A DNA stretch of 64,000 bases from Haloplanus sp. HW8-1 (GCF_023703795.1 NZ_CP098518.1:310001-374000), one strand, 5' to 3'. Positions 16,936-30,438 are shown, counted from the first letter of the stretch. Translations and numbers: made by a program. The notes: generated by a model not told the origin, from the sequence alone.

Positions 16936-17451
16936 TCAGTCGGCGTCGTAGGCCTCGATCGCTTCGATCAGTTCCTCGACCGAGTGGTCCATCGCGAGTT
17001 CGAGGAGCGTCTCGAACTCCTCGTAGGTGGTCGCCAACGTCTCGATCCGGTCGCTGGCCCCCGACTCCGCGTCACCCTCGTCGAGTCGAGTCAGCGCCCG
17101 ATCGAGCGTCCGCCGGGTCGTCCCCATCTCCCGGGCAACGTACTGTTGAAACACGTCCTGCAGGACGAACCAGAGATCCGTTTCGGGGTCGAACCGGACG
17201 CGGCGTCCGCCACCACCCGAGGATCGACGGCGGATCAGGCCGATTCTGGTGAGCTTCCGGGTTACGTTGCTGATCGTCGACTTCGCGTATCCCGTCTCCT
17301 CCACCAGTTCGGGGATCGAGAGCGGTTCCGTCGCGAAATAGAGGACCCCGTACACCCGCCCGGCACTCCGGCTCAGTCCGTACACCTCCGCGGAGCGTTC
17401 CATCGACTCGATTACCTCCTCCCGGACGACGTCCGGTTCGTCCCCGCTCAT
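16936..17451 (-). CDS. GbsR/MarR-type transcription regulator
   Basis: A 171-residue winged-helix protein. YGLSRSAGRVYGVLYFATEP followed by LSIPELVEETGYAKSTISNV and LTRIGLIRRR is the GbsR/MarR signature; a helical C-terminus likely dimerises. In haloarchaea and bacteria the family includes osmolyte-uptake repressors. It lacks an obvious transporter partner here. The basic RRRSSGGGGRRVR wing is unusually Gly/Arg rich. Confidence 0.8.
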   Translation of the reverse strand: MSGDEPDVVREEVIESMERSAEVYGLSRSAGRVYGVLYFATEPLSIPELVEETGYAKSTISNVTRKLTRIGLIRRRSSGGGGRRVRFDPETDLWFVLQDVFQQYVAREMGTTRRTLDRALTRLDEGDAESGASDRIETLATTYEEFETLLELAMDHSVEELIEAIEAYDAD

Positions 17452-18011
17452 CGTCGTCTCCCCGCGTCGCCCGGGCAGTCGGTCCGCCGTTGGTTCACGT
17501 CCGGACGTGACGAATCGTAAGTATTAAACTGTTTGGTCTGGATGTTCGGAACGAGCCGAACGAACAAAACAAGCGGCTCATCCCCCACCGACGCCGGATA
17601 GCTCCCCCCGCCACGATTCGGACGACCCCCCGTCCGCTTCGGCCCTCACACGCTCCGGCGCGGAGGTTCCCCACCCATGCATTCCCGTCAGACCCCCCGT
17701 ACCCGTCCCCGATGTGCCCGACTCGCCCAGTGTACGGCGAGCAGTCCCCTCCCGGTCGCCCTCTCGGCCGTGTTGCTGCTCGCACTCGTCCATCCCGCGG
17801 CCCCTGTTCTGGGGCTGTTCCTCCTCTGTGGGTGGCGACTCGGTCGTCGTCCCGCCGATCGACCCCCCCACCGCCGCGGCCGTGACGGCGATCCCTCGGC
17901 CGCGACCCGGCGGGCCTGATCGCCGCGCCGGGCAATCCCCTCCGTCTCCCTGCCGTCCCCGCGACCGACGGGGAACTATTTATTGACCGCGGGATACTTT
18001 GCTCAGGTAAC
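17452..18011. other. intergenic region with one doubtful small frame
   Basis: About 560 bp between divergent genes. It contains a low-confidence small ORF (17677-17919), a run of AT-rich bases at about 17520-17575 next to the regulator, and a TATA box TATTTATT (17977-17984) about 30 nt ahead of the gene at 18012. I see no other feature. Confidence 0.5.
17677..17919 (+). CDS. doubtful 80-residue protein with one or two membrane segments
   Basis: The frame starting at the ATG at 17677 encodes a hydrophobic stretch (PVALSAVLLLALVHPAAPVL then GLFLLCGW) with G/C-rich third positions, but both ends are Arg/Pro/Ser rich and look like non-coding shadow translation. No family recognised. Confidence 0.3.
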   Translation: MHSRQTPRTRPRCARLAQCTASSPLPVALSAVLLLALVHPAAPVLGLFLLCGWRLGRRPADRPPHRRGRDGDPSAATRRA

Positions 18012-18836
18012 ATGTCTCTCGGTGACCGCGTGGACCGCCTCCGTCAGCCCGAATACACCGGAACAAACCGGTGTCTTCCGTGTACGGTCGTCAACCTCGC
18101 CCTCGCCGTCGTCGTCGCCGGCGCCGTCGCGGCCGTCTCACCGGTGGCGGCGGCGGCGGTTCTCGCGGTGTCGGTCGCCGCCGTCTATCTCCGTGGGTAC
18201 TTGGTACCCGGGACGCCGACGTTGACCAAGCGCTACCTCCCAGACGCCGTGTTGCGACTGTTCGACAAGCACGGGGCGGCCCCGCTGACCGTCGACGACG
18301 ACGCGGCTCTCGAATCCTTCTTGCTCTCGGTCGACGCCGTTGAGCAGTGCCGGGAGGGGACCGATCTCTGTCTGACTGGGGGGTTCCGGGCGGCGTGGAA
18401 CGACCGCATCGCCCGGTTCCGCGACCGTGGCGTCGAGACGGGCGACGTCGCCGCCCTGTTCGACGGCCTCGACGTCGATCCCGCACGGGTTCGGACCGAG
18501 TCACGTGGGGATGCCTACGAGGCCTACGACGACGACGCTCGGGTGGGTCAGTGGGAGTCACGGGCGGCCTATCTGGCCGACCTCGCGGCCGAGGCGGAAC
18601 TCCGCGAACGCCACTCGGGGTGGCACCGGCTGGACGTCGAGGCCCGGATGGAGGTTCTGGGATCCCTGCGTTTGTGGCTGGAGCGTTGTCCGTCCTGTGA
18701 CGGACCGGTGACACTCGGCGAGGACACCGTCGAATCGTGCTGTCGCTCCATCGACGTGATCGCGGCCACCTGCGAGTCCTGTGGTGCCCGCCTGTTCGAG
18801 GCGGAGTTCTCGCCGGAGGCGATGGCGACCGGCTGA
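18012..18836 (+). CDS. membrane-anchored zinc-ribbon protein of unknown function
   Basis: A 274-residue protein. The N-terminus reads PEYTGTNRCLPCTVVNLALA, a CLPC motif leading directly into two membrane segments (about 25-65). A soluble helical region follows, and a C-terminal zinc ribbon has CPSC near 220 and CESC near 255. YTGxNRCLPCT-type N-termini are widespread in haloarchaeal conserved hypotheticals. A TATA box sits about 32 nt upstream. Function unknown. Confidence 0.7.
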   Translation: MSLGDRVDRLRQPEYTGTNRCLPCTVVNLALAVVVAGAVAAVSPVAAAAVLAVSVAAVYLRGYLVPGTPTLTKRYLPDAVLRLFDKHGAAPLTVDDDAALESFLLSVDAVEQCREGTDLCLTGGFRAAWNDRIARFRDRGVETGDVAALFDGLDVDPARVRTESRGDAYEAYDDDARVGQWESRAAYLADLAAEAELRERHSGWHRLDVEARMEVLGSLRLWLERCPSCDGPVTLGEDTVESCCRSIDVIAATCESCGARLFEAEFSPEAMATG

Positions 18837-18962
18837 CCCGAGTCTTTCGGTCACCGTCGCGTGGCCGCGACGGCCTCGGCTCGCTCGATCCGACTGACGC
18901 TGTCGTAACGCCTAATAGTCGAACACTCTTTTTTTCGACAATGAGAGATACACGAACGCAAC

Positions 18963-18970
18963 GGAGGTGG
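18963..18970 (+). promoter_or_regulatory. strong Shine-Dalgarno site for a GTG start
   Basis: GGAGGTGG ends 4 nt before the GTG at 18975. Strong SD sites are uncommon in this window, where many genes look leaderless, and it decides the start of the HD-domain gene. Confidence 0.6.
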
Positions 18971-18974
18971 AATC

Positions 18975-19667
18975 GTGGGGGTTGAAATCAAGGAGTCCGA
19001 CGTCTCGGACGAGGAGTTCGAGGAGATGAAGCGGTTCGTCTCCGACTACCTCTCGGCGAGCGTCGAGAGCGAGAGCGACGGCGGACGCATGCGGTGGTAC
19101 CCCTGGCACAGCGCCGAGTACCGCTTCAATCACACGCTGAACGTGGTGGAACTGGCGACCGAGATCGCCAGCCGCGAGGGCGCCGATCCCGACGTCGTCC
19201 GCGTGGCCGCGCTCTTTCACGACATCGCGAAACTCGAAGCGGAACAGGATCGCCACGCCGACGAGGGCGCCCGCGTCGCCCGCGAGTATCTCACCGCACA
19301 CGGCGAGTATCCACAGTCTTTCGTCGATCAGGTGACACAGTCGGTCCGCGAACACTCCTATCAGGGTCCGCTGTCGGACGTCTCGCTCGAGACGCAGTGT
19401 CTCATCGAGGCCGATATCCTCGACAAGATCGGCGCCAACGGTGCGGTGTTGATGCTTCTCCGGATGGGGTACGAGTCGCGGACGCACATGGACGCCGGCG
19501 AGATGATCGACCGCGTCCTCGACCGCGGTCACGACGCGTCGAGACGCGTCGAGAGCGACGCCGCCGAGGGGATCGCCCACCAGCGACTCAAACGCGTGAA
19601 GTGGTTCCGTGAGTGGCTCGAAGGGGAAGTGCCGGGTCTCGAGTCGCGGGACGACGATCCGGTCTGA
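18975..19667 (+). CDS. HD-domain phosphohydrolase
   Basis: A 230-residue metal-dependent hydrolase. The HD motif appears as FNHTLNVVELA, then ALFHDIAKLE and SVREHSYQGP, with the final Asp in EADILDKIGANG. This order (H...HD...H...D) is the classical HD superfamily active site, acting on nucleotides or other phosphoesters. Start is the GTG at 18975, with a good SD. It converges with gltB, stop codons about 10 bp apart. Substrate unknown. Confidence 0.82.
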   Translation: MGVEIKESDVSDEEFEEMKRFVSDYLSASVESESDGGRMRWYPWHSAEYRFNHTLNVVELATEIASREGADPDVVRVAALFHDIAKLEAEQDRHADEGARVAREYLTAHGEYPQSFVDQVTQSVREHSYQGPLSDVSLETQCLIEADILDKIGANGAVLMLLRMGYESRTHMDAGEMIDRVLDRGHDASRRVESDAAEGIAHQRLKRVKWFREWLEGEVPGLESRDDDPV

Positions 19668-19676
19668 CGGCGCCGT

Positions 19677-24209
<4,533 letters not shown>

Positions 24210-24230
24210 ACGCCACATACCACGTTCCGA

Positions 24231-24238
24231 CTTATTAG
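24231..24238 (-). promoter_or_regulatory. TATA box of gltB
   Basis: The minus strand reads CTAATAAG, centred about 25 nt from the ATG at 24209 and only 16 nt from the ATG at 24218, supporting the downstream start and a leaderless mRNA. Confidence 0.5.
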
Positions 24239-24445
24239 CCTGTTCCTGTTAGTGTAAGGCTTCATTAGTCACATACAAGGTAATATATATTATATTAATT
24301 CCACCGTATACCTTGGCGGATAAAAATAACGAACGATCGTGGTCGATGCTCCCTGGCCGAGACTCACCGTGGACGTCACACTCTCGGGCGGACGTCGATC
24401 AGAATGGTCGCCGCCCCGGCCTCGAAACGGTTACGACCAGCGGTA

Positions 24446-25921
24446 TCAGTACGATCGGGCGAAGTAGGCGGTTTCGACGGCGTCGTCGTCACAGAGCGCA
24501 CAGGTCTCGCCGTCGTGGATGGGCTCGGTGTCGCTCTCGCTGCCCTCGAAGGGCACGAGGACGATCTCGGCGGCCACCTGCTCTTTGATCTTCGCCTCGC
24601 AATCTTCGTCGCCACACCACGGCGCCTTGACGTAACCGCTGTGCTGGCCGATCGTGCCGAGGATCTCGGCCCGGTCGGACGCCTCGCGGACGTTCTCGGT
24701 CAGGTTCTCCTCGGCGGCGGCGTAGAGCTTGGCGTGGACGGTGTCGAGGTGGTCCCGAATGGTCGCCACGATGCCCTCCCGGTCGGCCTCCGCGGACTCG
24801 CCGTCCGGTCGGTGGACGAGCGTCGTGGTCCCCTCCTCGACCTCGTTGGGACCGACCTCGATCCGGACCGGGACTCCCTTCAGCTCCCACTCGTTGAACT
24901 TGAACCCGGGGTTGTGCTCGTCGCGGTCGTCGAGTTCGACGCGGACGCCCGCCGCCCGGAGGTCGTCGGCGATGCCCTCGGCGTACGCCAGCACGTCATC
25001 TTTCGTCTCCTCCTGCCAGATGGGGACGATCACGACCTGTTCCGGCGCCATCGCCGGCGGCAGGACGAGCCCTTGGTCGTCGCTGTGGGTCATGACGAGC
25101 GCCCCGAGCGCCCGCCAGGACAGCCCCCACGAGGTGGTGTGGGCCACGCGTTCGTCCTCGTTCTCGTCGGTGAACGTGATGTCGAACGCCTCCGCGAAGC
25201 TCTGGCCGAGGTAGTGGCTGGTCGCGCCCTGGACCGACTTGCCGTCGGGCATCAAGGCCTCGACGGTCGTCGTCGTGTCCGCGCCGGGGAACTTGTCGTG
25301 TTCGGGCTTTTTCCCGCGGAGGACCGGCATCGCGAGGACGTCCTCATACACCTCCTCGTACTGGTCGAGGCGGGTGATCGTCTCGGACCAGGCGCTCTCC
25401 TCGCTCGCGTGTGCGGTGTGGCCCTCCTGCCAGAGGAACTCCTTGGTCCGGAAGAAGGGCTTGGTTTCGGTGGCCTCCCACCGGATCACGCTACACCACT
25501 GGTTGACACGCATCGGGAGGTCGCGGTAGCTCCGGATCCACTGGCTCAGGTACGGTGCGATGATGCTCTCGCTGGTCGGACGGACTGCGAGGCGCTCTTC
25601 CAGTTCGTCGTAGCCGCCCTGCGTGACCCACGCCACCTCGGGGTCGAACCCCTCGACGACATCCTTCTCGCGTTCCAGATACGACTCGGGGATCAACATC
25701 GGGAAGTAGGCGTTCTGCACGCCGGTCGCCTTGAACCGCGCGTCGAGTTCGTTCCGAATCGTCTCCCAGAGCGCGTAGCCGCGAGGGCGCGTGACGATGA
25801 ACCCACTCATGCCCTCGGGACCGTAGTTCGCCAGCCCGGCCTTGCGGACGACTTCGGCGTACCACTCGCCGGTGCTGTATTCTTTCGACTCGGTGATGCC
25901 GAGTTCCTGATCGTCGCTCAT
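24446..25921 (-). CDS. proS: prolyl-tRNA synthetase
   Basis: A 491-residue class II aminoacyl-tRNA synthetase of the archaeal/eukaryotic type, lacking the bacterial insertion domain. Motif 2 region MRVNQWCSVIRWE and motif 3 region are in the first 280 residues; an anticodon-binding domain with LPPAMAPEQVVIVPI follows; the C-terminal zinc domain has WCGDEDCEA and a final CALC. The last residue is Tyr (ARSY), conserved in this class. It charges tRNA-Pro in the cytosol. Confidence 0.95.
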   Translation of the reverse strand: MSDDQELGITESKEYSTGEWYAEVVRKAGLANYGPEGMSGFIVTRPRGYALWETIRNELDARFKATGVQNAYFPMLIPESYLEREKDVVEGFDPEVAWVTQGGYDELEERLAVRPTSESIIAPYLSQWIRSYRDLPMRVNQWCSVIRWEATETKPFFRTKEFLWQEGHTAHASEESAWSETITRLDQYEEVYEDVLAMPVLRGKKPEHDKFPGADTTTTVEALMPDGKSVQGATSHYLGQSFAEAFDITFTDENEDERVAHTTSWGLSWRALGALVMTHSDDQGLVLPPAMAPEQVVIVPIWQEETKDDVLAYAEGIADDLRAAGVRVELDDRDEHNPGFKFNEWELKGVPVRIEVGPNEVEEGTTTLVHRPDGESAEADREGIVATIRDHLDTVHAKLYAAAEENLTENVREASDRAEILGTIGQHSGYVKAPWCGDEDCEAKIKEQVAAEIVLVPFEGSESDTEPIHDGETCALCDDDAVETAYFARSY

Positions 25922-25970
25922 TAGCGGGAAGTGACGGAGATACGGCTTAAAACGTGCGGAGCGCCGCTGG

Positions 25971-26735
25971 CTACCCGAGCCCAGCCTTGCAATCGTCGGC
26001 GTACGCGTCGGCCAGTCGTGTTGGCTCCGGAAGCTTGTAGCCCCCGCCGAGTCGTTCGACGACCTCGACGGCCGTCTCGGCGCTCACCCGGTGGCCCGGA
26101 CTCACGTACAGCGGGTTGATCACGGGGTTCGAGTCGTACTGGCGCGACTGGTAGGTGTAGCCGAGGACGGTCCCCTCGGGGGCGTCGACGCCGTCGTCCG
26201 CGAGCACTGGCGCGCGCCAGCCCGCCGGCCGGCCGTCGACGTCCGCCTCGATCCGACCACAGAGCAGACTCTTCGCCACCCCGACGCTCGGCACGTCGAG
26301 GACGACGCCGAGGTGGGTGGCGAGGCCGGCCTGCCGGAAGTGGATGCGCCCGCTCCCGTCGAAGACGACGAGGTCCGGGTCCGCGTCGAGCGCCTCGAAC
26401 GCCGCGAGGATCGGCCCGCCCTCACGGAAGGAGAGCAGCCCCGGGACGTACGGCACCGCCAGATCCGTCACCGCGTGTGCGCGTTCGATCACCTCGCCAC
26501 CCCGGAGACAGACGACGGCGCTCACCGCACGGCCGTCGAGGAAGGCCTGATCCACGCCGGCGACGAGGGGGCGGTCCCCCCCGAGAGTGGCGTCCTCGGC
26601 CAGCGAGATCGATGCCGGATCGACGCCGAGGTCGTCCGCGAACCGCGCCGCGTCCGCGACCCGTCGCTGGAGCGACTCCATCTCCGCGCGGGACTGCGAG
26701 GGATCGGGGACGAACTCGGGGCGGGCGGGCGTCAC
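25971..26735 (-). CDS. nfi: endonuclease V
   Basis: A 254-residue deoxyinosine-specific endonuclease that nicks DNA near hypoxanthine from adenine deamination. Metal-binding residues fall in VAGVDQAFLDG, VPYVPGLLSFREGGPIL (the PYxPGLLxFRE signature) and VVFDGSGRIHFRQAGLATH. The GTG at 26735 lies 5 nt beyond the stop of the rhomboid gene, so the two are probably cotranscribed. An ORF extension upstream would overlap the rhomboid Gly-rich tail and is unlikely. Confidence 0.92.
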   Translation of the reverse strand: MTPARPEFVPDPSQSRAEMESLQRRVADAARFADDLGVDPASISLAEDATLGGDRPLVAGVDQAFLDGRAVSAVVCLRGGEVIERAHAVTDLAVPYVPGLLSFREGGPILAAFEALDADPDLVVFDGSGRIHFRQAGLATHLGVVLDVPSVGVAKSLLCGRIEADVDGRPAGWRAPVLADDGVDAPEGTVLGYTYQSRQYDSNPVINPLYVSPGHRVSAETAVEVVERLGGGYKLPEPTRLADAYADDCKAGLG

Positions 26736-26739
26736 GCTC

Positions 26740-27699
26740 TCACCGCCGACCGGGGCCGCCCGGCCCACCGGGGCCGCCCGGTCCGCCCGGACCCCGCCCG
26801 CCGCCGAAGGTCAACTGGTCGGGGACGCGACTGGGACGTTTGATCCGCTTGCCGTACGCCAGGCCGATCACGAGGCCGATCAGGTGGGCGAGGTGGGCGA
26901 CGTTGCCCTGGCCCACCGAGGAGGCGGACTGCGGGGAGAGGAAAAAGAGCACGGAGATGACCGCGAAGCCGGCGGTGAACAGCCACAGCGGGATGGGAAT
27001 GATGAAATAGAGGTAGATCCGGAGGCCGGGGTTGAGGACGGTGAGGACGCCGAGGATGGCGAAGATGGCGCCGCTGGCGCCGACGACGCTCACGACCCCC
27101 GTCGGACCGAGCGAACCGAGGACGATGCTGACTCCGACGAATCCCAGGCCGGCCAGGGCACCCGTGGCGAGAAAGAGGGCGGCGAAGCGCTTCGACCCGG
27201 TGTAGCGCTCGACCAGCGGGCCGAAGAAGTACAGCACGATGCTGTTGCCGGCGATGTGGTAGAGACCGCCGTGGGCGAAGACGGAGGTGATCCAGGTCCA
27301 GACGTACAGAAGGTGGTCGGACCGGAGGACGAACAGCGTCGCCATCGCCTCCCGTCCCGCCAGGCCGCGGACGAGCAACTGCAGGGCGAACGTGATCCAC
27401 ATGAGCGCGAGAAAGAGGTACGCGACGTTGCCCCTGAAGTACGCGAGGACGCCGCCGGTGCCGGTCAGCGATCCGTCGAGGCTGGGCAGACGCCCGAGGA
27501 GGCCACCGTCGCTTCCCCCCTCGTCACGAACGCCGTCGTCGAAGCCGCTATCGAACACGCCGGACGGGTCGTCCCACTCGTTCAACCCCGGACAGTCGTG
27601 GTTCTCCGGAAGCCGGTGTTCCGCACAGAACGTCCCACCGCAGCGCCGACACTGGTACGGCAGGTTCTCGTGGCTGCCGCACTCGTCGCACTGAGCCAT
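26740..27699 (-). CDS. rhomboid protease with N-terminal AN1 zinc finger
   Basis: About 319 residues. The N-terminus (CDECGSHENLPYQCRRCGG then FCAEHRLPENHDC) is an AN1-type zinc finger. A linker of about 55 residues leads to a rhomboid domain: HGGLYHIAGNSIVLYFFGPL, catalytic Ser in GASGAIFAILG, and His in NVAHLAHLIGLVIGLAYGKR. The C-terminus ends in tandem Gly-Gly-Pro repeats. Rhomboids cleave membrane proteins inside the bilayer; AN1 fusion is a haloarchaeal arrangement. In-frame ATGs exist at 27699 and 27705; the former starts MAQCDECGS. Confidence 0.9.
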   Translation of the reverse strand: MAQCDECGSHENLPYQCRRCGGTFCAEHRLPENHDCPGLNEWDDPSGVFDSGFDDGVRDEGGSDGGLLGRLPSLDGSLTGTGGVLAYFRGNVAYLFLALMWITFALQLLVRGLAGREAMATLFVLRSDHLLYVWTWITSVFAHGGLYHIAGNSIVLYFFGPLVERYTGSKRFAALFLATGALAGLGFVGVSIVLGSLGPTGVVSVVGASGAIFAILGVLTVLNPGLRIYLYFIIPIPLWLFTAGFAVISVLFFLSPQSASSVGQGNVAHLAHLIGLVIGLAYGKRIKRPSRVPDQLTFGGGRGPGGPGGPGGPGGPGRR

Positions 27700-27813
27700 T
27701 GCCATTGCGTAGTGGCGGGGTCGATAAAAAGGGGGGCGGTCGATCATCCGTCTCCGTGTCGGCGCGCGTGGCCGCCGTAACTCGGTGACGCCCGACCGCC
27801 GGATCCCGTGCGA

Positions 27814-27948
27814 TCAGGTGTGAGAACGGCTCCAACCGGGACCGGACCGATCAGCGGCCTCCGACTGGGCCGAGCCGTCGTCCCCGTCGTAGTTCGACGG
27901 CACGACGGTCACGTGGTCGAGGCCCGGGTGGGTGCTGGTGTCGTCCAT
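27814..27948 (-). CDS. 44-residue acidic micro-protein
   Basis: An ATG at 27948 opens MDDTSTHPGLDHVTVVPSNY, then an Asp/Ser-rich tail to a TGA at 27814. The composition, codon use and the conserved-looking DHVTVVPSNYDG core suggest a real haloarchaeal small protein. It sits between the rhomboid and pyrophosphatase genes, same strand. Function unknown. Confidence 0.5.
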   Translation of the reverse strand: MDDTSTHPGLDHVTVVPSNYDGDDGSAQSEAADRSGPGWSRSHT

Positions 27949-28085
27949 ACGGGTCGCTACGGGGCTCGCCGCCAAAAGATTACCCATGCGCATAATTCAT
28001 GCACCGGGTAGGTCACATAACTGGGGGGAATGATACCCAGTCGTAGGGACCGGTGGAACCCCGAACGTATCGACGACGATCCGTA

Positions 28086-28619
28086 TCAGGCGAACGTCTC
28101 GTCGTAGAGGTCGATGGCGTGTTCGATGGCCTCCTTCGCGGCGGCCTTGTCCTCCCAGCCAAGCGTCTCGACTTCCTTGCCCTCCTCGAGGTTCTTGTAC
28201 GTCGCGAAGAACTCGTCGATCTCGTCGAGGGTCTGCTGGGGGATGTCGTCGAGGTCCCGGTAGTGGTCGAACCGCGGGTCCTCGGTCGGGACGGCGATGA
28301 CCTTGTCGTCCTGTTCGCCGTCGTCGTCCATCTTCATCAGGGCGATCGGCCGGGCCTCGACGATACAGCCGGGGAACGTGGCATCCTCGACGAGGACGAG
28401 CACGTCGAAGGGGTCCTCGTCGTCGTAGTACGACTGGGGGATGAACCCGTAGTCGCTCGGGTAGTGGACGTTGCTGTGGAGTACCCGGTCTAGGACGACG
28501 CCGGGAACGTCCTTGTCGTACTCGTACTTGTTGCGCTCGCCTTTGAGACACTCGACGACGGCGGTGATCGTCTCGGGCGGGTTCGGGCCGGGTTCGAGGT
28601 CTTCCCAGAGGTTTACCAT
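28086..28619 (-). CDS. ppa: inorganic pyrophosphatase
   Basis: A 177-residue family I soluble pyrophosphatase, hydrolysing PPi to two phosphates and pulling biosynthesis forward. Starts MVNLWEDLEPGPNPPETITA. Active-site residues occur in CLKGERNKYEYDK, HYPSDYGFIPQSYYDDEDPF with LVLVEDATFPG (the DxDPxD-type site reads DDEDPFDVLV), and DKVIAVPTEDPRF. Length is typical. Another ATG lies 6 nt upstream at 28625. Confidence 0.95.
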   Translation of the reverse strand: MVNLWEDLEPGPNPPETITAVVECLKGERNKYEYDKDVPGVVLDRVLHSNVHYPSDYGFIPQSYYDDEDPFDVLVLVEDATFPGCIVEARPIALMKMDDDGEQDDKVIAVPTEDPRFDHYRDLDDIPQQTLDEIDEFFATYKNLEEGKEVETLGWEDKAAAKEAIEHAIDLYDETFA

Positions 28620-28919
28620 ACCCATACGACGGCCGAACCGCCAAATAGGCCTTTCGGGACCGCTCACGGGAACACGAATGAAAAAGTACATGAATGCCCG
28701 TCCCCGAGTTGACCTGACACGAACTGGTGGCAGGTGGTACCGGGCCGCCGACCGCCTGTGTCTTTCCGGGCCAGAGCGCACGGCCGACGACGACCGGGCA
28801 GTCGTCGTCACGGACGGCGTGTACCAACCGGTCCAACCACCGATATGTCCACAATAGTTAACGACGGATTCCGCCGTGCCGTGCTCTAATTCTCACGCTT
28901 AAGAACGAGTTGAGAAAGG

Positions 28920-28927
28920 TTAAATAT
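28920..28927 (+). promoter_or_regulatory. TATA box of the PadR gene
   Basis: TTAAATAT is centred about 26 nt before the ATG at 28949, favouring that start over ATGs a few codons upstream and a leaderless mRNA. Confidence 0.55.
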
Positions 28928-28948
28928 CCCCGTGACATGTTTTTCAGT

Positions 28949-29308
28949 ATGTCAGAGGCACAAGCAGTAAGCAGCAGTCCCGGCATCGTTCGCGATCTGA
29001 CCGCGTTCCAGCACAACATCCTCGTCATCCTCTCGGAGGAACCGATGTACGGGCTGGCGATCAAACGCCAGCTCGAGGAGTACTACGGAACCGAAGTGAA
29101 CCACGGTCGCCTGTACCCCAACCTCGACAACCTCGTCGAGATGGACCTCGTCGAGAAGAGCGAACTCGACAAGCGGACGAACCAGTACGAACTGACCGAG
29201 GAAGGTCACGAGGCCGTCCTCAACCGACTCGACTGGGAGCTCTCGAAGTTCGTCACGGACGACGACCGCGCCGACTCGGTTCGGGACCTCATCGACGCGC
29301 AGAACTGA
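28949..29308 (+). CDS. PadR-family transcription regulator
   Basis: A 119-residue winged-helix protein. Core motifs LVILSEEPMYGLAIKRQLEE, EVNHGRLYPNLDNLVEMDLV and TNQYELTEEGHEAV are those of PadR-like regulators; the first is the recognition region before the wing. Related haloarchaeal PadR proteins include the oxidative-stress regulator RosR, but I cannot assign orthology from sequence alone. Its last 20 bp overlap the 3' end of the convergent DUF7108-type gene. Confidence 0.85.
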   Translation: MSEAQAVSSSPGIVRDLTAFQHNILVILSEEPMYGLAIKRQLEEYYGTEVNHGRLYPNLDNLVEMDLVEKSELDKRTNQYELTEEGHEAVLNRLDWELSKFVTDDDRADSVRDLIDAQN

Positions 29309-29852
29309 ACTCGGGCATCTCCGTTTCCGTCGCCGCGTACACGTGTTCGAGCGACCGCTCGACTGCGTCGCGTTGCTCGTCGCTCGGCCACGCGTTCCGC
29401 GGGAAATACTCCGTCAGGAACTCCCGTAGCTCCGCCGCCGTCGCCGTCTCGACGCGGCGGGCGTAGTGGTTCCCCATGAAGTCCGCGAAGGCGCGTGCGT
29501 TGGCGGCGTGGGGCTCCCCCGCCCGCTCGCGCACGCGCTCGACGACGTCCGCGTTGTGCGCCTCGACCGCGTCCCACTCCTCCGCGTCGCCACCTCCGGA
29601 GAGCGGAATCTCGACCGCGCGATCGGTGTCCTCGATGCGCTCGATCCGTGCCGTGTCGCCCTCTAGCCACTCGGCCGGGTGGAGGACGAGCGTCTCGTCG
29701 GCCTCGCGGACGCGCGCGGTGTAGCCGTGCGCGGCGAGACGCTCGTCGCGGTCGCGCTCGTAGGCCGCCGCCTCCTCGTCGTCGACCGCCCGTCGGGCCA
29801 GTCGGGTCAGCCGTTCGGCCTCCTGCTGGAGGTCCCGTGGCAGATCAGTCAT
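29289..29852 (-). CDS. RNase H operon partner protein (DUF7108-like)
   Basis: A 187-residue acidic protein with helical character, starting MTDLPRDLQQEAERLTRLAR. It includes YTARVREADETLVLHPAEWL and ANARAFADFMGNHYARRVET. Haloarchaeal genomes place this family immediately after rnhA, and here its start overlaps the rnhA stop by 8 nt (29845-29852). A link to RNase HI or RNA/DNA hybrid processing is inferred from that coupling only. Confidence 0.75.
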   Translation of the reverse strand: MTDLPRDLQQEAERLTRLARRAVDDEEAAAYERDRDERLAAHGYTARVREADETLVLHPAEWLEGDTARIERIEDTDRAVEIPLSGGGDAEEWDAVEAHNADVVERVRERAGEPHAANARAFADFMGNHYARRVETATAAELREFLTEYFPRNAWPSDEQRDAVERSLEHVYAATETEMPEFSSARR

Positions 29853-30438
29853 CGTCGAGTGCCTCGTTCGCCAGTCGGTCGGCCCGGTCGTTTATCTCCC
29901 GCGGAACGTGCTCCAGCGACCAGCGGTCGAACCCGGCGAGCAACTCTCGAACCGTCACCCGCCGTTCCCGCAACCCCGGGTCGTTCGCGTTCCACTCCCC
30001 GCGGACCTGCTTGACGATCAGCTCCGAGTCACCGCGGACGTCCACCTCGTCGAAGCCGTGATCCCGGGCGACCTCCAGTGCGCGGATCAGCGCCTCGTAC
30101 TCCGCCCGGTTGTTCGTCGTCTCGCCGATGGTCCCGCTTCCCTCGTCGACGATCCCGTCGCCGGAGACGATGACCCACCCTACCGCGGCCGGTCCAGGAT
30201 TGCCGCGACTCGCTCCGTCGAAGTAGACGTGCGCCCGCCCGCCAGCCTCCGAGAGGAGGGCGGTCAGATCCGTCGGCCGGGCGCCTTGGACGACCACGCT
30301 GTCGTCGTAGGCGACGGCTACCGCGTCGCCGCGTTCCGCCCGCCAGCGTTCGTGGTCCGTGTTCCCCGTCACCACCTCGACGTCGGCCGCCTCCAGCCGT
30401 CGCCGTGCGTCGTCGGGGTCACAGTCGATGGTCGGCAT
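29845..30438 (-). CDS. rnhA: ribonuclease HI
   Basis: A 197-residue enzyme that cuts RNA in RNA-DNA hybrids. The catalytic domain is at residues about 70-197: HVYFDGASRGNPGPAAVGW (first Asp), NNRAEYEALIRALE (Glu), VDVRGDSELIVKQVRGEW (Asp) and NDRADRLANEAL (last Asp). The first 65 residues form an added acidic N-terminal region not found in bacterial RnhA, usual for haloarchaeal RNase HI. Start is the ATG at 30438 (MPTIDCDP). Confidence 0.93.
   Translation of the reverse strand: MPTIDCDPDDARRRLEAADVEVVTGNTDHERWRAERGDAVAVAYDDSVVVQGARPTDLTALLSEAGGRAHVYFDGASRGNPGPAAVGWVIVSGDGIVDEGSGTIGETTNNRAEYEALIRALEVARDHGFDEVDVRGDSELIVKQVRGEWNANDPGLRERRVTVRELLAGFDRWSLEHVPREINDRADRLANEALDDD

Noticed and set aside
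26735-26768. Longer N-terminus for endonuclease V starting at 26768
   Set aside because: It would overlap the end of the rhomboid gene and adds a Gly/Ala/Pro stretch unrelated to the family; the GTG at 26735 gives a normal length.
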